Shown: one piece after another, positions 17,123-24,399 of the stretch | How positions within the stretch are numbered: position 1 is the stretch's first letter | Layout: each line of letters starts with the position of its first letter | DNA from: DATARR01 sp034666985 | GTDB taxonomy: Bacteria; Acidobacteriota; Thermoanaerobaculia; Multivoradales; UBA5704 | DNA length: 64,000 bases | Direction of reading: 5' to 3' | Assembly: GCA_034666985.1 (NCBI GenBank) | Contig: JAXDKS010000003.1 | Coordinates: forward strand, 1-64,000 | Notes under the pieces: model-generated | Database searches by the model: none | Told to the model about the DNA's origin: nothing | What the model saw: the letters and a program-made list of their open reading frames with translations, nothing else | Program-made: the position numbers and the translations under genes

Positions 17123-17176
17123 GTCCTTGTAGTCCTTGAAGTCCTTTACGTCCTTTGTGTCCTTTATGTCCCTTGA
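17123..17176. repeat. Six tandem 9-nt repeats (GTCCTTnnn)
   Basis: Units: GTCCTTGTA, GTCCTTGAA, GTCCTTTAC, GTCCTTTGT, GTCCTTTAT, GTCCCTTGA. On the minus strand one frame reads as a KDx tripeptide repeat, but that frame has no credible start and lies after the aminotransferase stop, so it is treated as a noncoding microsatellite. Confidence 0.8.
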
Positions 17177-17184
17177 CGGCAGGT

Positions 17185-18372
17185 CTAACGCCCCGCCAAC
17201 CCCTTCAACACCCCCACCGCCCGCTCCAACTCCTCCTCCGTGTTGTAGAAGTGAGGCGACAGCCGTATCCCCGCCCGCGGCCTGTAGTCGCACATGATCT
17301 GGCGATCGATCAGCTCGTGGCAGAGCCGCTCGGCTTCGGGGTGCCAGATGGAGACGGTGCCTCCCCGGTGCTTGGGGTCGCGCGGGGTGCGCACCTCGAA
17401 GCCCGCTTCCGTGGCGAGGTCCATCAGGTGCTGGGTGAGGGCGAGGGAGCGCTCGCGGATCTTCTTCTGGCCCACGCCGGCCACGATCCTGTAGCCCGCG
17501 CGGCAGGAGTAGAGGGCGGGGACGTTCGGCGTGCCGGTCAGGAAGCGCCAGGACGGCTCGGGACGGAGACGGATCGGCCCGGGACGGAAGGCGAAGGGCT
17601 CCTCGTCCGCCTGCCAGCCGATGAACGTCGGGTGCAGGCTCTCGGCGATCTCCGGATTCACCCAGAGATAGCCGGCGCCGGGACCGCCGCACAGCCACTT
17701 GACCGAGCCGCCCATGGCCGCGTGCACCCCCCAGGCCTCGAGCTCCAGCGGCACCGCTCCCGCCGACTGGTAGACGTCCAGCAGGAGGAGGGCCCCCACC
17801 TCGCGGCAGCGTTTGGCGATCGCCTCCGCGTCCTGCACGAAGGCGCTGCGGAACAGTGTGTGGGAGATGGGCACCAGCCGCGTCCGCTCGTCGATGGCCG
17901 CCAGCAGCCGCTCGGTGGGGACGCCGATGCCGTCGTCCGAGGGGACGGTCACGATCTCCGCCCCCTTCCTCTTCTCCCCTTCCATCAGGTACATGACGTT
18001 GGGGAAGTTCAGCTCGGTGTAGACGATGCGGTTGCGGCTCGTTGGCCCCGGGGGGTAATCGATCGCGGAGAGGAAGATGGCCGCCGCCACCGCCACGTTC
18101 TGATGCATGGAGACGCCGCCGGGTTTCACCCCCAGGAGCGGGCACAGCAGGTCGCCCGTCTCCACCGGCATCTCCCACCACCCCTCGCTCCAGGCCCGCA
18201 CCCCCCGCGTCCCCCATTCCCGTTCGAAGTTGGCCAGCTCGTCGTGGACGGCGCGCGGCATCGCCCCCAGCGAGTTGTTGATCAGGTAGGTCGTGTGCTC
18301 CAGGATGGGGAACTCGGAGCGCAGTGCCAGCAGGTCCTCGTGCGGAGCGGTGATCGCGGCCATGGCAGTCAC
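17185..18372 (-). CDS. Aminotransferase class V-fold PLP enzyme (kynureninase/cysteine desulfurase-like)
   Basis: 395 residues. Fold-type I PLP enzyme: TYLINNSLGAMPRAV near the N-terminus, LLLLDVYQSAGAVPLEL carrying the Asp that pairs with the pyridine nitrogen, and GGSVKWLCGGPGAGYLWV with the Schiff-base Lys. RAGIRLSPHFYNTEEELE is the C-terminal phosphate/substrate region of kynureninase-like members. The exact reaction is not determinable from sequence. The start is 3 nt after the enoyl-CoA hydratase stop, so the two form an operon. An in-frame ATG at 18363 is an alternative start. Confidence 0.85.
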   Translation of the reverse strand: MTAMAAITAPHEDLLALRSEFPILEHTTYLINNSLGAMPRAVHDELANFEREWGTRGVRAWSEGWWEMPVETGDLLCPLLGVKPGGVSMHQNVAVAAAIFLSAIDYPPGPTSRNRIVYTELNFPNVMYLMEGEKRKGAEIVTVPSDDGIGVPTERLLAAIDERTRLVPISHTLFRSAFVQDAEAIAKRCREVGALLLLDVYQSAGAVPLELEAWGVHAAMGGSVKWLCGGPGAGYLWVNPEIAESLHPTFIGWQADEEPFAFRPGPIRLRPEPSWRFLTGTPNVPALYSCRAGYRIVAGVGQKKIRERSLALTQHLMDLATEAGFEVRTPRDPKHRGGTVSIWHPEAERLCHELIDRQIMCDYRPRAGIRLSPHFYNTEEELERAVGVLKGLAGR

Positions 18373-18375
18373 CCC

Positions 18376-19152
18376 TTACCGCCCCGTCCACTGGGCCGGC
18401 CGCTTCTCCAGGAAGGCCTTGACGCCCTCCTCCTTGTCGGCCGAGGAGAAGCAGAGGCAGAAGAGGTCGCGCTCGTAGGTGATGCCGTCCTCGACGGGCA
18501 GCCGCTCGCTGGCGCGCAGGGCCTCCTTGGCCACCTTGAGGGTGAGCGGGCTCTTGCTGGCGATCTTGTTGGCCAGCTCCAGCGTCTTCGCCCGCAGCTC
18601 CTCGGCCGGGACGACGATCTCCACCAGCCCGATCGACTGGGCCTCGGCGGCCGGGATCATGTCGCCGGTGAGGATCAGCCGCATGGCATGGCCCGTCCCC
18701 ACCAGACGGGGGAGGCGCTGGGTGCCGCCACCGCCCGGGATCAGCCCGAGGTTGATCTCCGGCTGGCCGAAGCGGGCCTTCTCCGAAGCGATCCGGATGT
18801 CGCACGACATGGCCAACTCGCAGCCGCCGCCCAGGCAGAAGCCGTTGATCATGGCGATGACCGGCTTGGGGAAGCTCGCCATGATGTCGAAGACGCGCGG
18901 GCTGCGCATGGCATGGCGCTGGTCGAACGGGGTGCGGCCGGCGAACTCGCCGATGTCCGCCCCGGCGATGAACGACTTCTCGCCGGCGCCGGTGATCACC
19001 ACGACTCCCACGGCGTCGTCGTGCTCGATGCCGGCCAGGATCTCCAGCATCTCGTCGCGCACCTGCTGGTTCAAGGCGTTCAGCTTGTCCGGGCGGTTGA
19101 TGGTCAGGATGGCGACGCGGCCTTCGCGCTCCACCAGGATGGTCTCAGGCAT
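18376..19152 (-). CDS. Enoyl-CoA hydratase/isomerase family protein
   Basis: 258 residues from ATG 19152, preceded by GAGGAGAGGAGA. Crotonase fold: ITINRPDKLNALNQQV, oxyanion-hole segment SFIAGADIGEFAGR, INGFCLGGGCELAMSCDIRIAS, and FGQPEINLGLIPGGGGTQRLPRLVG with both catalytic glutamates (in the E-I-N-L-G-L and CELAM regions). It would hydrate 2-enoyl-CoA in beta-oxidation or a related pathway. It leads the two-gene unit with the PLP enzyme. Confidence 0.93.
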   Translation of the reverse strand: MPETILVEREGRVAILTINRPDKLNALNQQVRDEMLEILAGIEHDDAVGVVVITGAGEKSFIAGADIGEFAGRTPFDQRHAMRSPRVFDIMASFPKPVIAMINGFCLGGGCELAMSCDIRIASEKARFGQPEINLGLIPGGGGTQRLPRLVGTGHAMRLILTGDMIPAAEAQSIGLVEIVVPAEELRAKTLELANKIASKSPLTLKVAKEALRASERLPVEDGITYERDLFCLCFSSADKEEGVKAFLEKRPAQWTGR

Positions 19153-19280
19153 GGGATCTCCTCTCCTCCAGGATAGGTGCGAGCCGAGCGGCATCCGGGA
19201 CGGGGCTGCCGTCCCGGGTTCGGATTCCAGGCTGGGGATCATACCGGACGAGGGCCGTCCGTTGGAGGAGACTCTTCAAG

Positions 19281-19313
19281 CCCCTCTCCTTCAGGAGAGG
19301 GGTTGGGGTGAGG
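19281..19313. repeat. Dispersed intergenic palindrome
   Basis: CCCCTCTCC (19281-19289), a TTCA loop, GGAGAGGGG (19294-19302), then TTGGGGTGAGG. The same design recurs at 11847-11895. This kind of element is common in gene-3' regions of many GC-rich bacteria and could serve as a terminator for the secreted hydrolase gene on the minus strand. Confidence 0.6.
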
Positions 19314-19329
19314 TCGCAGGCCAAGGATC

Positions 19330-20424
19330 CTACGGCTGGCAGGGGACCGGCGGCGGCGCGTTCGGATTGCGGCCCACCCGCCGGTTCATCCAGTCGAGGA
19401 GGGTGGCGTAGGCGAGCGGAGCCTGGAAGTGCAGGTTGAGGTCGTGCCCGGCCAGCGGGATGATCCTCGTCTCCAGGCACGCGTCCGGCGCGAAGAAGCC
19501 CGACTCGGCGGCGAGGCTGCCGGACGCCGAGCAGCTCGGCTCGTTGCAGAACGCCAGGTCGAAATCGCCGACCGCCACGAGCACCGGCACGTGGATCGCG
19601 CTCGACAGGCCCAGGGCCGGGACCGCCGTGTTGAGCTCGGCCACGGTCACGGTCTCCTTGTTCTGCTCGTCGACCGCCAGGACCTGGGGATCGAAGAACG
19701 GCGCGTGGTAGAAGACGCCCCGGGTCCCCGGGATGGTCGTGAAATAGCCGTCCGGGAGGTTCTGCCCCGCAAAGCGAGGATCGAGATTCGCCGGATAGAA
19801 GGCGACGTCGCCCAGGTGGGAGGTCACCGTGTGCGACACGCCGGTGAGAGCCACGCCGTCCACGTCGCCATAGGTGGCTGCCTCGTCGATCGCGATCACC
19901 GATCCCAGAGAGTGGCCGACGAGCGCCACCCGCTCGGCGCGGATGCGGCCGAACCCGGGCACCACCCGGTCTCCGCCGCGCAGAGCCTGCACGATCTGGT
20001 GGACCACATAGGCATTGGAGTCGATGGTCACCGCATCCGACGGAGGATGATCGCTGCGCCCGATGCCGATCCGATCGACGCTGAGCACGGCGTAGCCCGC
20101 CGTCGTCGCGTACCGCACGTACGAGTAGAGCGCGGGCTGGTAGGGCCAATCCCAGTACAGATGGCCGTAGGTCGCGCCGTGAAGCGCCACCTGGATCGTC
20201 TTGTTGTGGATACTGCCGCGGGCGCAGAGCGCACCGAACACGTTGTAGACGGTGGCGTCGCCGGGGGACAGGGTGACGGGGAACGTCACGTCCGAGCACC
20301 GCAGCCCGCCCGGGTCCGCCTGAGCGCCGGCCGGCACGAGCACGGCGAGGAGCAGCAGGCAGCCGAGCAGCCGCGCGGCGAGCGAAGGAAGGTTGGGGAT
20401 CTCAGAGCTTCGTCGGGTTCTCAT
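19330..20424 (-). CDS. Secreted alpha/beta hydrolase
   Basis: 364 residues. Signal peptide LLGCLLLLAVLVPAGAQA. The fold is marked by QVALHGATYGHLYWDWP (oxyanion region), GYAVLSVDRIGIGRSD, the nucleophile elbow ERVALVGHSLGSVIA (Ser in GHSLG), an acid in VLVAVGDFDLAFC and the C-terminal His in IIPLAGHDLNLHFQAP. Likely an extracellular or periplasmic esterase. It stands alone on this strand; the repeat array begins 160 bp upstream of its start. Confidence 0.82.
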   Translation of the reverse strand: MRTRRSSEIPNLPSLAARLLGCLLLLAVLVPAGAQADPGGLRCSDVTFPVTLSPGDATVYNVFGALCARGSIHNKTIQVALHGATYGHLYWDWPYQPALYSYVRYATTAGYAVLSVDRIGIGRSDHPPSDAVTIDSNAYVVHQIVQALRGGDRVVPGFGRIRAERVALVGHSLGSVIAIDEAATYGDVDGVALTGVSHTVTSHLGDVAFYPANLDPRFAGQNLPDGYFTTIPGTRGVFYHAPFFDPQVLAVDEQNKETVTVAELNTAVPALGLSSAIHVPVLVAVGDFDLAFCNEPSCSASGSLAAESGFFAPDACLETRIIPLAGHDLNLHFQAPLAYATLLDWMNRRVGRNPNAPPPVPCQP

Positions 20425-20587
20425 CGTTTCTTCTCCTATTCCTCTCTGAATCGGTGAACTTTACAGGAGGATCACCGTTTCCGGGGAGAACGAAGAGATC
20501 TCGCGAATCCCCTCGCGACTTTTGGGTGAGGTCGAGAAGGCCATGGCGTATCTGGAGCAGGCCTGATGATTGGGCGGGCGATCAAGG

Positions 20588-21147
20588 ATCCTGAGCTTCC
20601 CCAGCGCGAAGTCGCGGGACTCACGCCGAAGTCGCCGGACTCAAGAGGCCGGCAGCTTCTCCAGGGCAAGGTCAGCTTCCTCAGGCCGAAGTCAGCTTCC
20701 TCAGCCCAAAGTCGCGGGATTCACGGGAAAGTCTGGGGACTCAGCCCGACGTCGGATTCCCCAGGGCGAGGTCGGACTCCTCAAGACGACGGACGCTTCC
20801 TCAACCCGTTGTCATCTTCCCCAAGCCGGCGCCAGCTTCCCCAGAACGAAGTCAGAGGACTCAGGACAAAGTCGGACTCCCCAGGACGAAGTCGGATTCC
20901 TCAAGAGGATGGCAGCTTCCTCAGGCCGTTGTCATCTTCCTCAGGGCAGCGCCAGATTCCCCAGAACGAAGTCACAGGACTCAGCACGAAGTCGGATTCC
21001 TCAAGCCGGCGGCAGCTTCCTCAGCCCGTCGTCATCTTCCTCAGGGCAGTGTCAGATTCTCCAAACCGAAGTCTGATGACTCAACGCGATTTCGTTTTCC
21101 CCAGGACGGAGTCGTCTTCCTCAAGACGACGGAAGCTTCCCAGCATC
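20588..21147. repeat. Array of 28 diverged 20-nt units
   Basis: From 20588 the sequence can be cut into consecutive 20-nt units without a single slip through 21147. The consensus is close to GAAGTCnGCTTCCTCAGGnC; unit n starts at 20608+20(n-2). Most units carry TTCCTC or TTCCCC or GGACTC at the same internal position. A second-order pattern is visible: the run of units beginning GnnGGCAGCTTCC, GTTGTCATCTTCC, AGnGCCAGnTTC, GAAGTCAnAGGACTC occurs near 20788, 20908 and 21008. Two frames are open across the array only because units lack stop triplets. The function is unknown. Confidence 0.9.
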
Positions 21148-21407
21148 CATCTGCTGGTGGGTGGGTGGGTGGGGTGCCAGGGCCTTCCTGAGGTCTCCGG
21201 GAGTTGCCGCCGGGAGATCACCGGAGAAGGACCGCAGCGGGTTCATTGACAACTGAATCCGCCGGGGGACGGAAGCCGACCCCTTCCCCGGCCTTTATAC
21301 GACCTCGCGGACCCTCCGCGGGCCTCGGGACGGATGTGGCGACTACTCCCCCTCCAACCAACAGCATCAATCGCGTGTATACTAGTAAACATTCTGGAGG
21401 GATAAAG
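21148..21407. other. Leader region of the RiPP precursor; no gene
   Basis: No coding signal was seen. It contains GGTGGGTGGGTGGGTGGGG (21156-21174), a G-tract with quadruplex potential just after the repeat array, and a -10-like TATACT (21376-21381) about 27 bp before the RiPP precursor start, without a clear -35 box. Confidence 0.4.
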
Positions 21408-21548
21408 ATGAGCAAGCAGCCACGAAGGCTCACACTGAACCGCGAGACTCTGCGCCACCTCGCGGCAGAAGGGGGACAGACCGAGACCCCCACCGATCAT
21501 CCTAGTTGCGGTGGTACCTGCGGTCCTACCTGCCCTGCCTGCGCTTAA
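21408..21548 (+). CDS. Lanthipeptide-type RiPP precursor peptide
   Basis: 46 residues. The leader is KQPRRLTLNRETLRHLAAEGG, which carries the LTLNxETLRxL recognition motif known from class I lanthipeptide-type leaders (Bacteroidota and Acidobacteriota). The Thr/Ser/Cys-rich tail TETPTDHPSCGGTCGPTCPACA has four Cys, five Thr/Ser candidates and several GTC/PTC motifs suited to thioether rings. Start supported by CTGGAGGG 7-8 nt upstream. No dehydratase, cyclase or transporter gene lies in the window, so modification would have to come from elsewhere. A bare orphan precursor cannot be excluded as non-functional. Confidence 0.72.
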   Translation: MSKQPRRLTLNRETLRHLAAEGGQTETPTDHPSCGGTCGPTCPACA

Positions 21549-21661
21549 CGGCGAACGCAGATCGATTCTGTTCGGCTCGCGAAGCGGGTTCACCGCCATG
21601 GGCGAGCAGGGTCCGCGACCTGCCACCACCTGAGGCCGGGGCTCAAGTCCAAGAAGAGGCG

Positions 21662-21751
21662 ATGTCCGTTCCGGGAGCGGAGGCACGGCTGGAGGCGATC
21701 CGCAACCGCTTGCGGGGGATTGCGGCGCAGCAGGCGGCGGCGAAGCCCTGA
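21662..21751 (+). pseudogene. Duplicated 3' tail of the gene at 62457-62891
   Basis: These 90 bases match 62802-62891 at about 79 of 90 positions, including the stop codon. Both encode MSVPG.E.RLEAIRNRLRG.AAQQAAAKP. Nothing upstream of 21662 resembles the rest of that protein, so this is a detached gene end next to the RiPP precursor. Confidence 0.8.
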
Positions 21752-21817
21752 GAGAGGTGTTCGGGTACAAGGAAGGTCCATTTTGGCTTTATGGCCTGCA
21801 GATGGCCGTGAAACGCC

Positions 21818-22040
21818 GTCTTTTGGATTTAGAAGGCGTCTTTTTACAAAAGACGCCTTCTATTTCAAAAAAGAGGGCGTCTTTTTTCAAAAGACCCTGG
21901 TCTTTTCCCAAAAGACGCCGTATTTTCCAAAAAGAGCCCGTTTTTTGGGACTGAGACGACGTTTAAATCCAAAAGACAGGTCTTTTCGAATTATTAGGGG
22001 GGGTCTTTTGGCTTTAAACCTGGTCTCGAGCCGAAAAGTC
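21818..22040. repeat. Hairpin array of alternating GTCTTTT and AAAAGAC with a period near 20.5 nt
   Basis: GTCTTTT occurs at 21818, 21838, 21879, 21900, 21980 and 22003, with near versions at 21920, 21940 and 21961. AAAAGAC occurs at 21848, 21889, 21910 and 21971, with AAAAGAG at 21869 and 21930. Like motifs are spaced 20-21 nt and opposite motifs about 10 nt. Strong stems result: 21832-21844 with 21848-21860 (13 bp perfect, 3-nt loop), and 21961-21977 with 22003-22019 (16 of 17). The segment is AT-rich in a GC-rich chromosome. Function unknown. Confidence 0.85.
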
Positions 22041-22169
22041 GTGGGAAAAACGCGTTGCGCCTGGAGGGAGAGGAGGGGAGTCGATCTTCCCCAGCGTGTC
22101 CTCTCCCTTCCCACGGCAGGCTGGAGCTAGCGGCCGGAACCGGCCCGTCACCGGGACAAGTCCCTGGCC

Positions 22170-22349
22170 CTCTGCCGCGAGGTGCTTCCCGGTCCTCCCG
22201 CGCGGAAGATCGAGAAGACCGATTGGCAGGACCAGCTTGAGAGCCTCACCGGCATCGATCCGATGCGGTGCGAGGTCTGTGGTCAGAAAGCCCTGCGTCT
22301 CGTCGGCGAGCTGGCGCCGGCTCGGGCGCCGAGGGCTCCGCCGCAATGA
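22170..22349 (+). pseudogene. C-terminal remnant of an IS91-like transposase
   Basis: The open frame reads LCREVLPGPPARKIEKTDW, then QDQLESLTGIDPMRCEVCGQ and KALRLVGELAPARAPRAPPQ, then stop. This matches the general pattern at the end of IS91-family transposases (W..L..LTG.D..RCP.CG....R...L.P.RAPP). No upstream catalytic part is present, and only the last 60 or so codons survive. Assigned from memory of the family pattern. Confidence 0.5.
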
Positions 22350-22704
22350 CTCAGTTGCCCATGGCTCCATTTCGATATTTATTTGCTCAGCCGTGGAGGA
22401 GAGGGGCTTTGTATCCAACTGGGCTACTGGGGTATAATCGTCGACGCGAAATCGCGGTTCTGGAGCCCAGGCATGCGGCAGAGTCTTCGATGGACGGCCC
22501 TCTTCAGCCCCAACAGCGGCTCTCGTGGCCTCTGTGGAGGCTCGTGTGGGTGTCGCGCGAAGCGCCTGCGAGCAATTGAATCTCCATAGGACCGCCTCGG
22601 CCGGGCCCGCGGCTTCGTTCAACCTGCGTTATCTGAAATCCTCCCGGGACCGGCGGAGGACTTCGGACGATTGCGCAGGGAGGACTTCAGATAGACGCTT
22701 AATG
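22350..22704. other. Intergenic stretch with a promoter-like sequence; no gene
   Basis: No convincing ORF. TTGTAT (22409-22414), an 18-nt spacer and TATAAT (22433-22438) form a good sigma-70-like promoter reading rightward into empty sequence. It may belong to the lost part of the transposon or drive the cassettes further on. Confidence 0.35.
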
Positions 22705-22711
22705 GTTGGCC
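22705..22711 (+). other. Possible attC core half-site (GTTGGCC)
   Basis: GTTGGCC here is the exact complement of the GGCCAAC inverse core at 23274-23280. In an integrated gene cassette, the core at the left end and the inverse core at the right end derive from one attC site and should be complementary, as seen here. The unit would be about 570 bp and holds one gene. Confidence 0.45.
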
Positions 22712-22869
22712 GTCAGTGAGCGGTAGGTTGAGCACGGTAGAGGAGGAAAGTCGGGAAGTCCTGGAGCAGGCCCGTCTAACTAGCTGATGTGTTGTAAGCG
22801 TCTCGTACTTCCCGCAGCCGGCGCTCCGATATGGGATCGCTGCGCACTTTGCCTGTGAAAGGAAAAGTT

Positions 22870-23148
22870 ATGCCCAGCAACTTGCTGTCCAAGAAAGCCC
22901 TGGCACGTTTAATTTTTGCCTTCTCCTTGTGTGTTCTTGTGACTTTGACCACAAAGGCTCCTGCCGCCGAGTGTTCCGATGGGCACATCCGATCGCAAAC
23001 AGTAAACGGTGTCTGCTACAAGCAGATGTGCTGTGGCGGTACGTGGCAATACTGGCATAAGGGGGATGGTCCTAGTCGTAAGTGGTGCACATGCTCTCTA
23101 GGTGAAACATGGACCGTTTGCAATGGTCGTCTACTACCATGCCGTTAA
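22870..23148 (+). CDS. Small secreted Cys-rich protein (cassette ORF)
   Basis: 92 residues from ATG 22870, 5 nt after AAAGGAAAAG. Signal peptide (LARLIFAFSLCVLVTLTTKAPAA), then a mature part of about 60 residues with eight cysteines (AEC, GVC, QMCC, WCTC, VC, PC) and aromatic-rich GTWQYWHKGDG. The even Cys count suggests disulfides outside the cytoplasm. No family recognised. GC content is lower than the backbone, and it lies inside a cassette-like unit that ends in the attC-like site at 23274. Confidence 0.75.
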   Translation: MPSNLLSKKALARLIFAFSLCVLVTLTTKAPAAECSDGHIRSQTVNGVCYKQMCCGGTWQYWHKGDGPSRKWCTCSLGETWTVCNGRLLPCR

Positions 23149-23273
23149 AGACGTCTCGGATCCAAGCGCCACTCAAACCATTTTGCGATGAGCAGTTGTC
23201 CTGGTAAGTTCTGAGACTGCCTGGATCGCGCGACTCGGGGTGACGTTTTATCCAAAAATTTAGGTGAAGGGAC

Positions 23274-23350
23274 GGCCAACCCAACTGCTCCACCGGACGG
23301 CAGCCGCGCTACGCGTGCTTTCCGCTCTGTGAACTCCCGAGGCGTTGGCT
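23274..23350 (+). other. attC-like integron recombination site
   Basis: Inverse core GGCCAAC (23274-23280), overlapping ACCCAAC (23279-23285), which fits RYYYAAC, then CACCGGACGGCAGCCGCG and core GTTGGCT (23344-23350). The CCGGACGG segment recurs at 24089-24096, and the related GCGGACGG occurs in the attC-like site at 2359-2431 (2379-2386). It lies 126 bp after the Cys-rich gene and 47 bp before the next ORF. Confidence 0.6.
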
Positions 23351-23396
23351 GTCGCGAAACGATTTAAACCTAGGAAAGTGAAAGGAGTATCCACCC

Positions 23397-23663
23397 ATGT
23401 CCGACGTTGAGGTGAAAGGCAAGATTATCGCCGCGATTAACGACTCTAAGTACAAGTGGCGCACGGCGCAAGGAATTGCAAAATCATCTGGTATCGAAGT
23501 TGGAGAGGTTATGGAGTATCTGGGCACGGCGGATACAATAGTCCAGGCTCGAAACACCAACACCAAAGGCGAACCGCTATTCACCACCACTGATAAATAC
23601 CGGAAGAGCACGGGACTGGCATCGCGAGTGCTATCGGCCATTACCAACAAGGTCGCGGAGTGA
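23397..23663 (+). CDS. Small winged-helix-like protein (cassette ORF)
   Basis: 88 residues, ATG 23397 preceded by AAAGGAG. The pattern VKGKIIAAINDSKYKWRTAQGIAKSSGIEVGEVMEYLG reads as a winged helix-turn-helix (helix, recognition helix after the RTAQGIA stretch), followed by a beta wing with PLFTTTDKYRKSTG. No catalytic motif. It is separated by 4 nt from a membrane protein gene, and the two probably form one two-gene cassette. I cannot name the family. Confidence 0.7.
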   Translation: MSDVEVKGKIIAAINDSKYKWRTAQGIAKSSGIEVGEVMEYLGTADTIVQARNTNTKGEPLFTTTDKYRKSTGLASRVLSAITNKVAE

Positions 23664-23667
23664 CAAT

Positions 23668-23988
23668 ATGAGTCAACCAAGCGCAATCAACCTCACCCAG
23701 ATCATAGCTATTGCGGCGATTGGCGGCTTCGTGCTAAGCATGATGAATCTTTGGTCTGATAGCAAGAAAGACAAACCTAAGCGTGTCCCTAAGGACTTCT
23801 TATACTGGCTCTTTTTCTGCTTTTGGCCCGTTGCTGGCGGAGGCCTTTCCTGGCTCTACTTTCTCGATGGATCCACGCTCCGACCTCTGCTGGCATTTTC
23901 TATCGGACTTACAGCTCCCACAACTATTCAGTCTATGATCAACAAGGCCACAAAAACGAATGATCCGCCACCAAATGCAGAAGAGTAG
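23668..23988 (+). CDS. Small membrane protein paired with the wHTH-like protein
   Basis: 106 residues with three likely membrane segments (about 8-26, 44-64 and 70-90) and a lysine-rich loop SKKDKPKRVPK. The C-terminus NKATKTNDPPPNAEE is hydrophilic. No family recognised. Start 4 nt after the wHTH-like stop implies translational coupling. A soluble sensor plus a membrane partner is a common layout in anti-phage or toxin-type pairs, but nothing in the sequence proves that. Confidence 0.65.
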   Translation: MSQPSAINLTQIIAIAAIGGFVLSMMNLWSDSKKDKPKRVPKDFLYWLFFCFWPVAGGGLSWLYFLDGSTLRPLLAFSIGLTAPTTIQSMINKATKTNDPPPNAEE

Positions 23989-24070
23989 CTCTCAAAGACG
24001 ATTTCAGTAGCACGGGCGAACCGCCTTGGCGGTCGCGTTATGCGTCTATCAGATGGTTGCGATGAGGAGC

Positions 24071-24137
24071 GGCCAACCCTACGCTGCACCGGACGGCAAC
24101 CGCGCTTGCCGCGCGGTAAGCTTCCACGGCGTTCGCC
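24071..24137 (+). other. attC-like integron recombination site (degenerate)
   Basis: Inverse core GGCCAAC (24071-24077), then CACCGGACGGCAACCGCGC with inner stem ACCGCGC/GCGCGGT around a TTGCC loop, ending at GTTCGCC (24131-24137), a poor core. A second short candidate precedes it: GGCGAAC (24015-24021) to GCGTTATGC (24035-24043). Either could close the cassette holding the wHTH and membrane genes. Confidence 0.55.
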
Positions 24138-24399
24138 GACAGGATAGTTCCGAAAACGGTGCCAAGGTTAGAAATCTTCAGAAGCGTATCGACTCGTATG
24201 ACCCGCAACCTGGAGGGTGTTTGAGATACCCCCTCGTGGCATGGACCGGCGTTGCCGCCGCGCGACGTCTCACCGAGTGCAGCCCAGTCGCGCAGCGGCA
24301 ACGCCCGCAGAGTTTCTGGGAATCAATCCCCAGTAGAGGGCGGCCTGAGACCCTGCGATCGAAGGACGCCTCCACTTGGGGGAGGGCCGAAAGCCCACT

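Noticed and set aside
20588..21147. CRISPR array
   Set aside because: There are no spacers: the repeats are directly adjacent, 20 nt, strongly diverged, with no cas gene in the window.
20566..21249. 227-codon open frame through the 20-nt array (and a second one in another frame)
   Set aside because: The frames are open only because the repeat units contain no stop triplets; a 20-nt period cannot maintain one protein frame, and no ribosome binding site precedes either.
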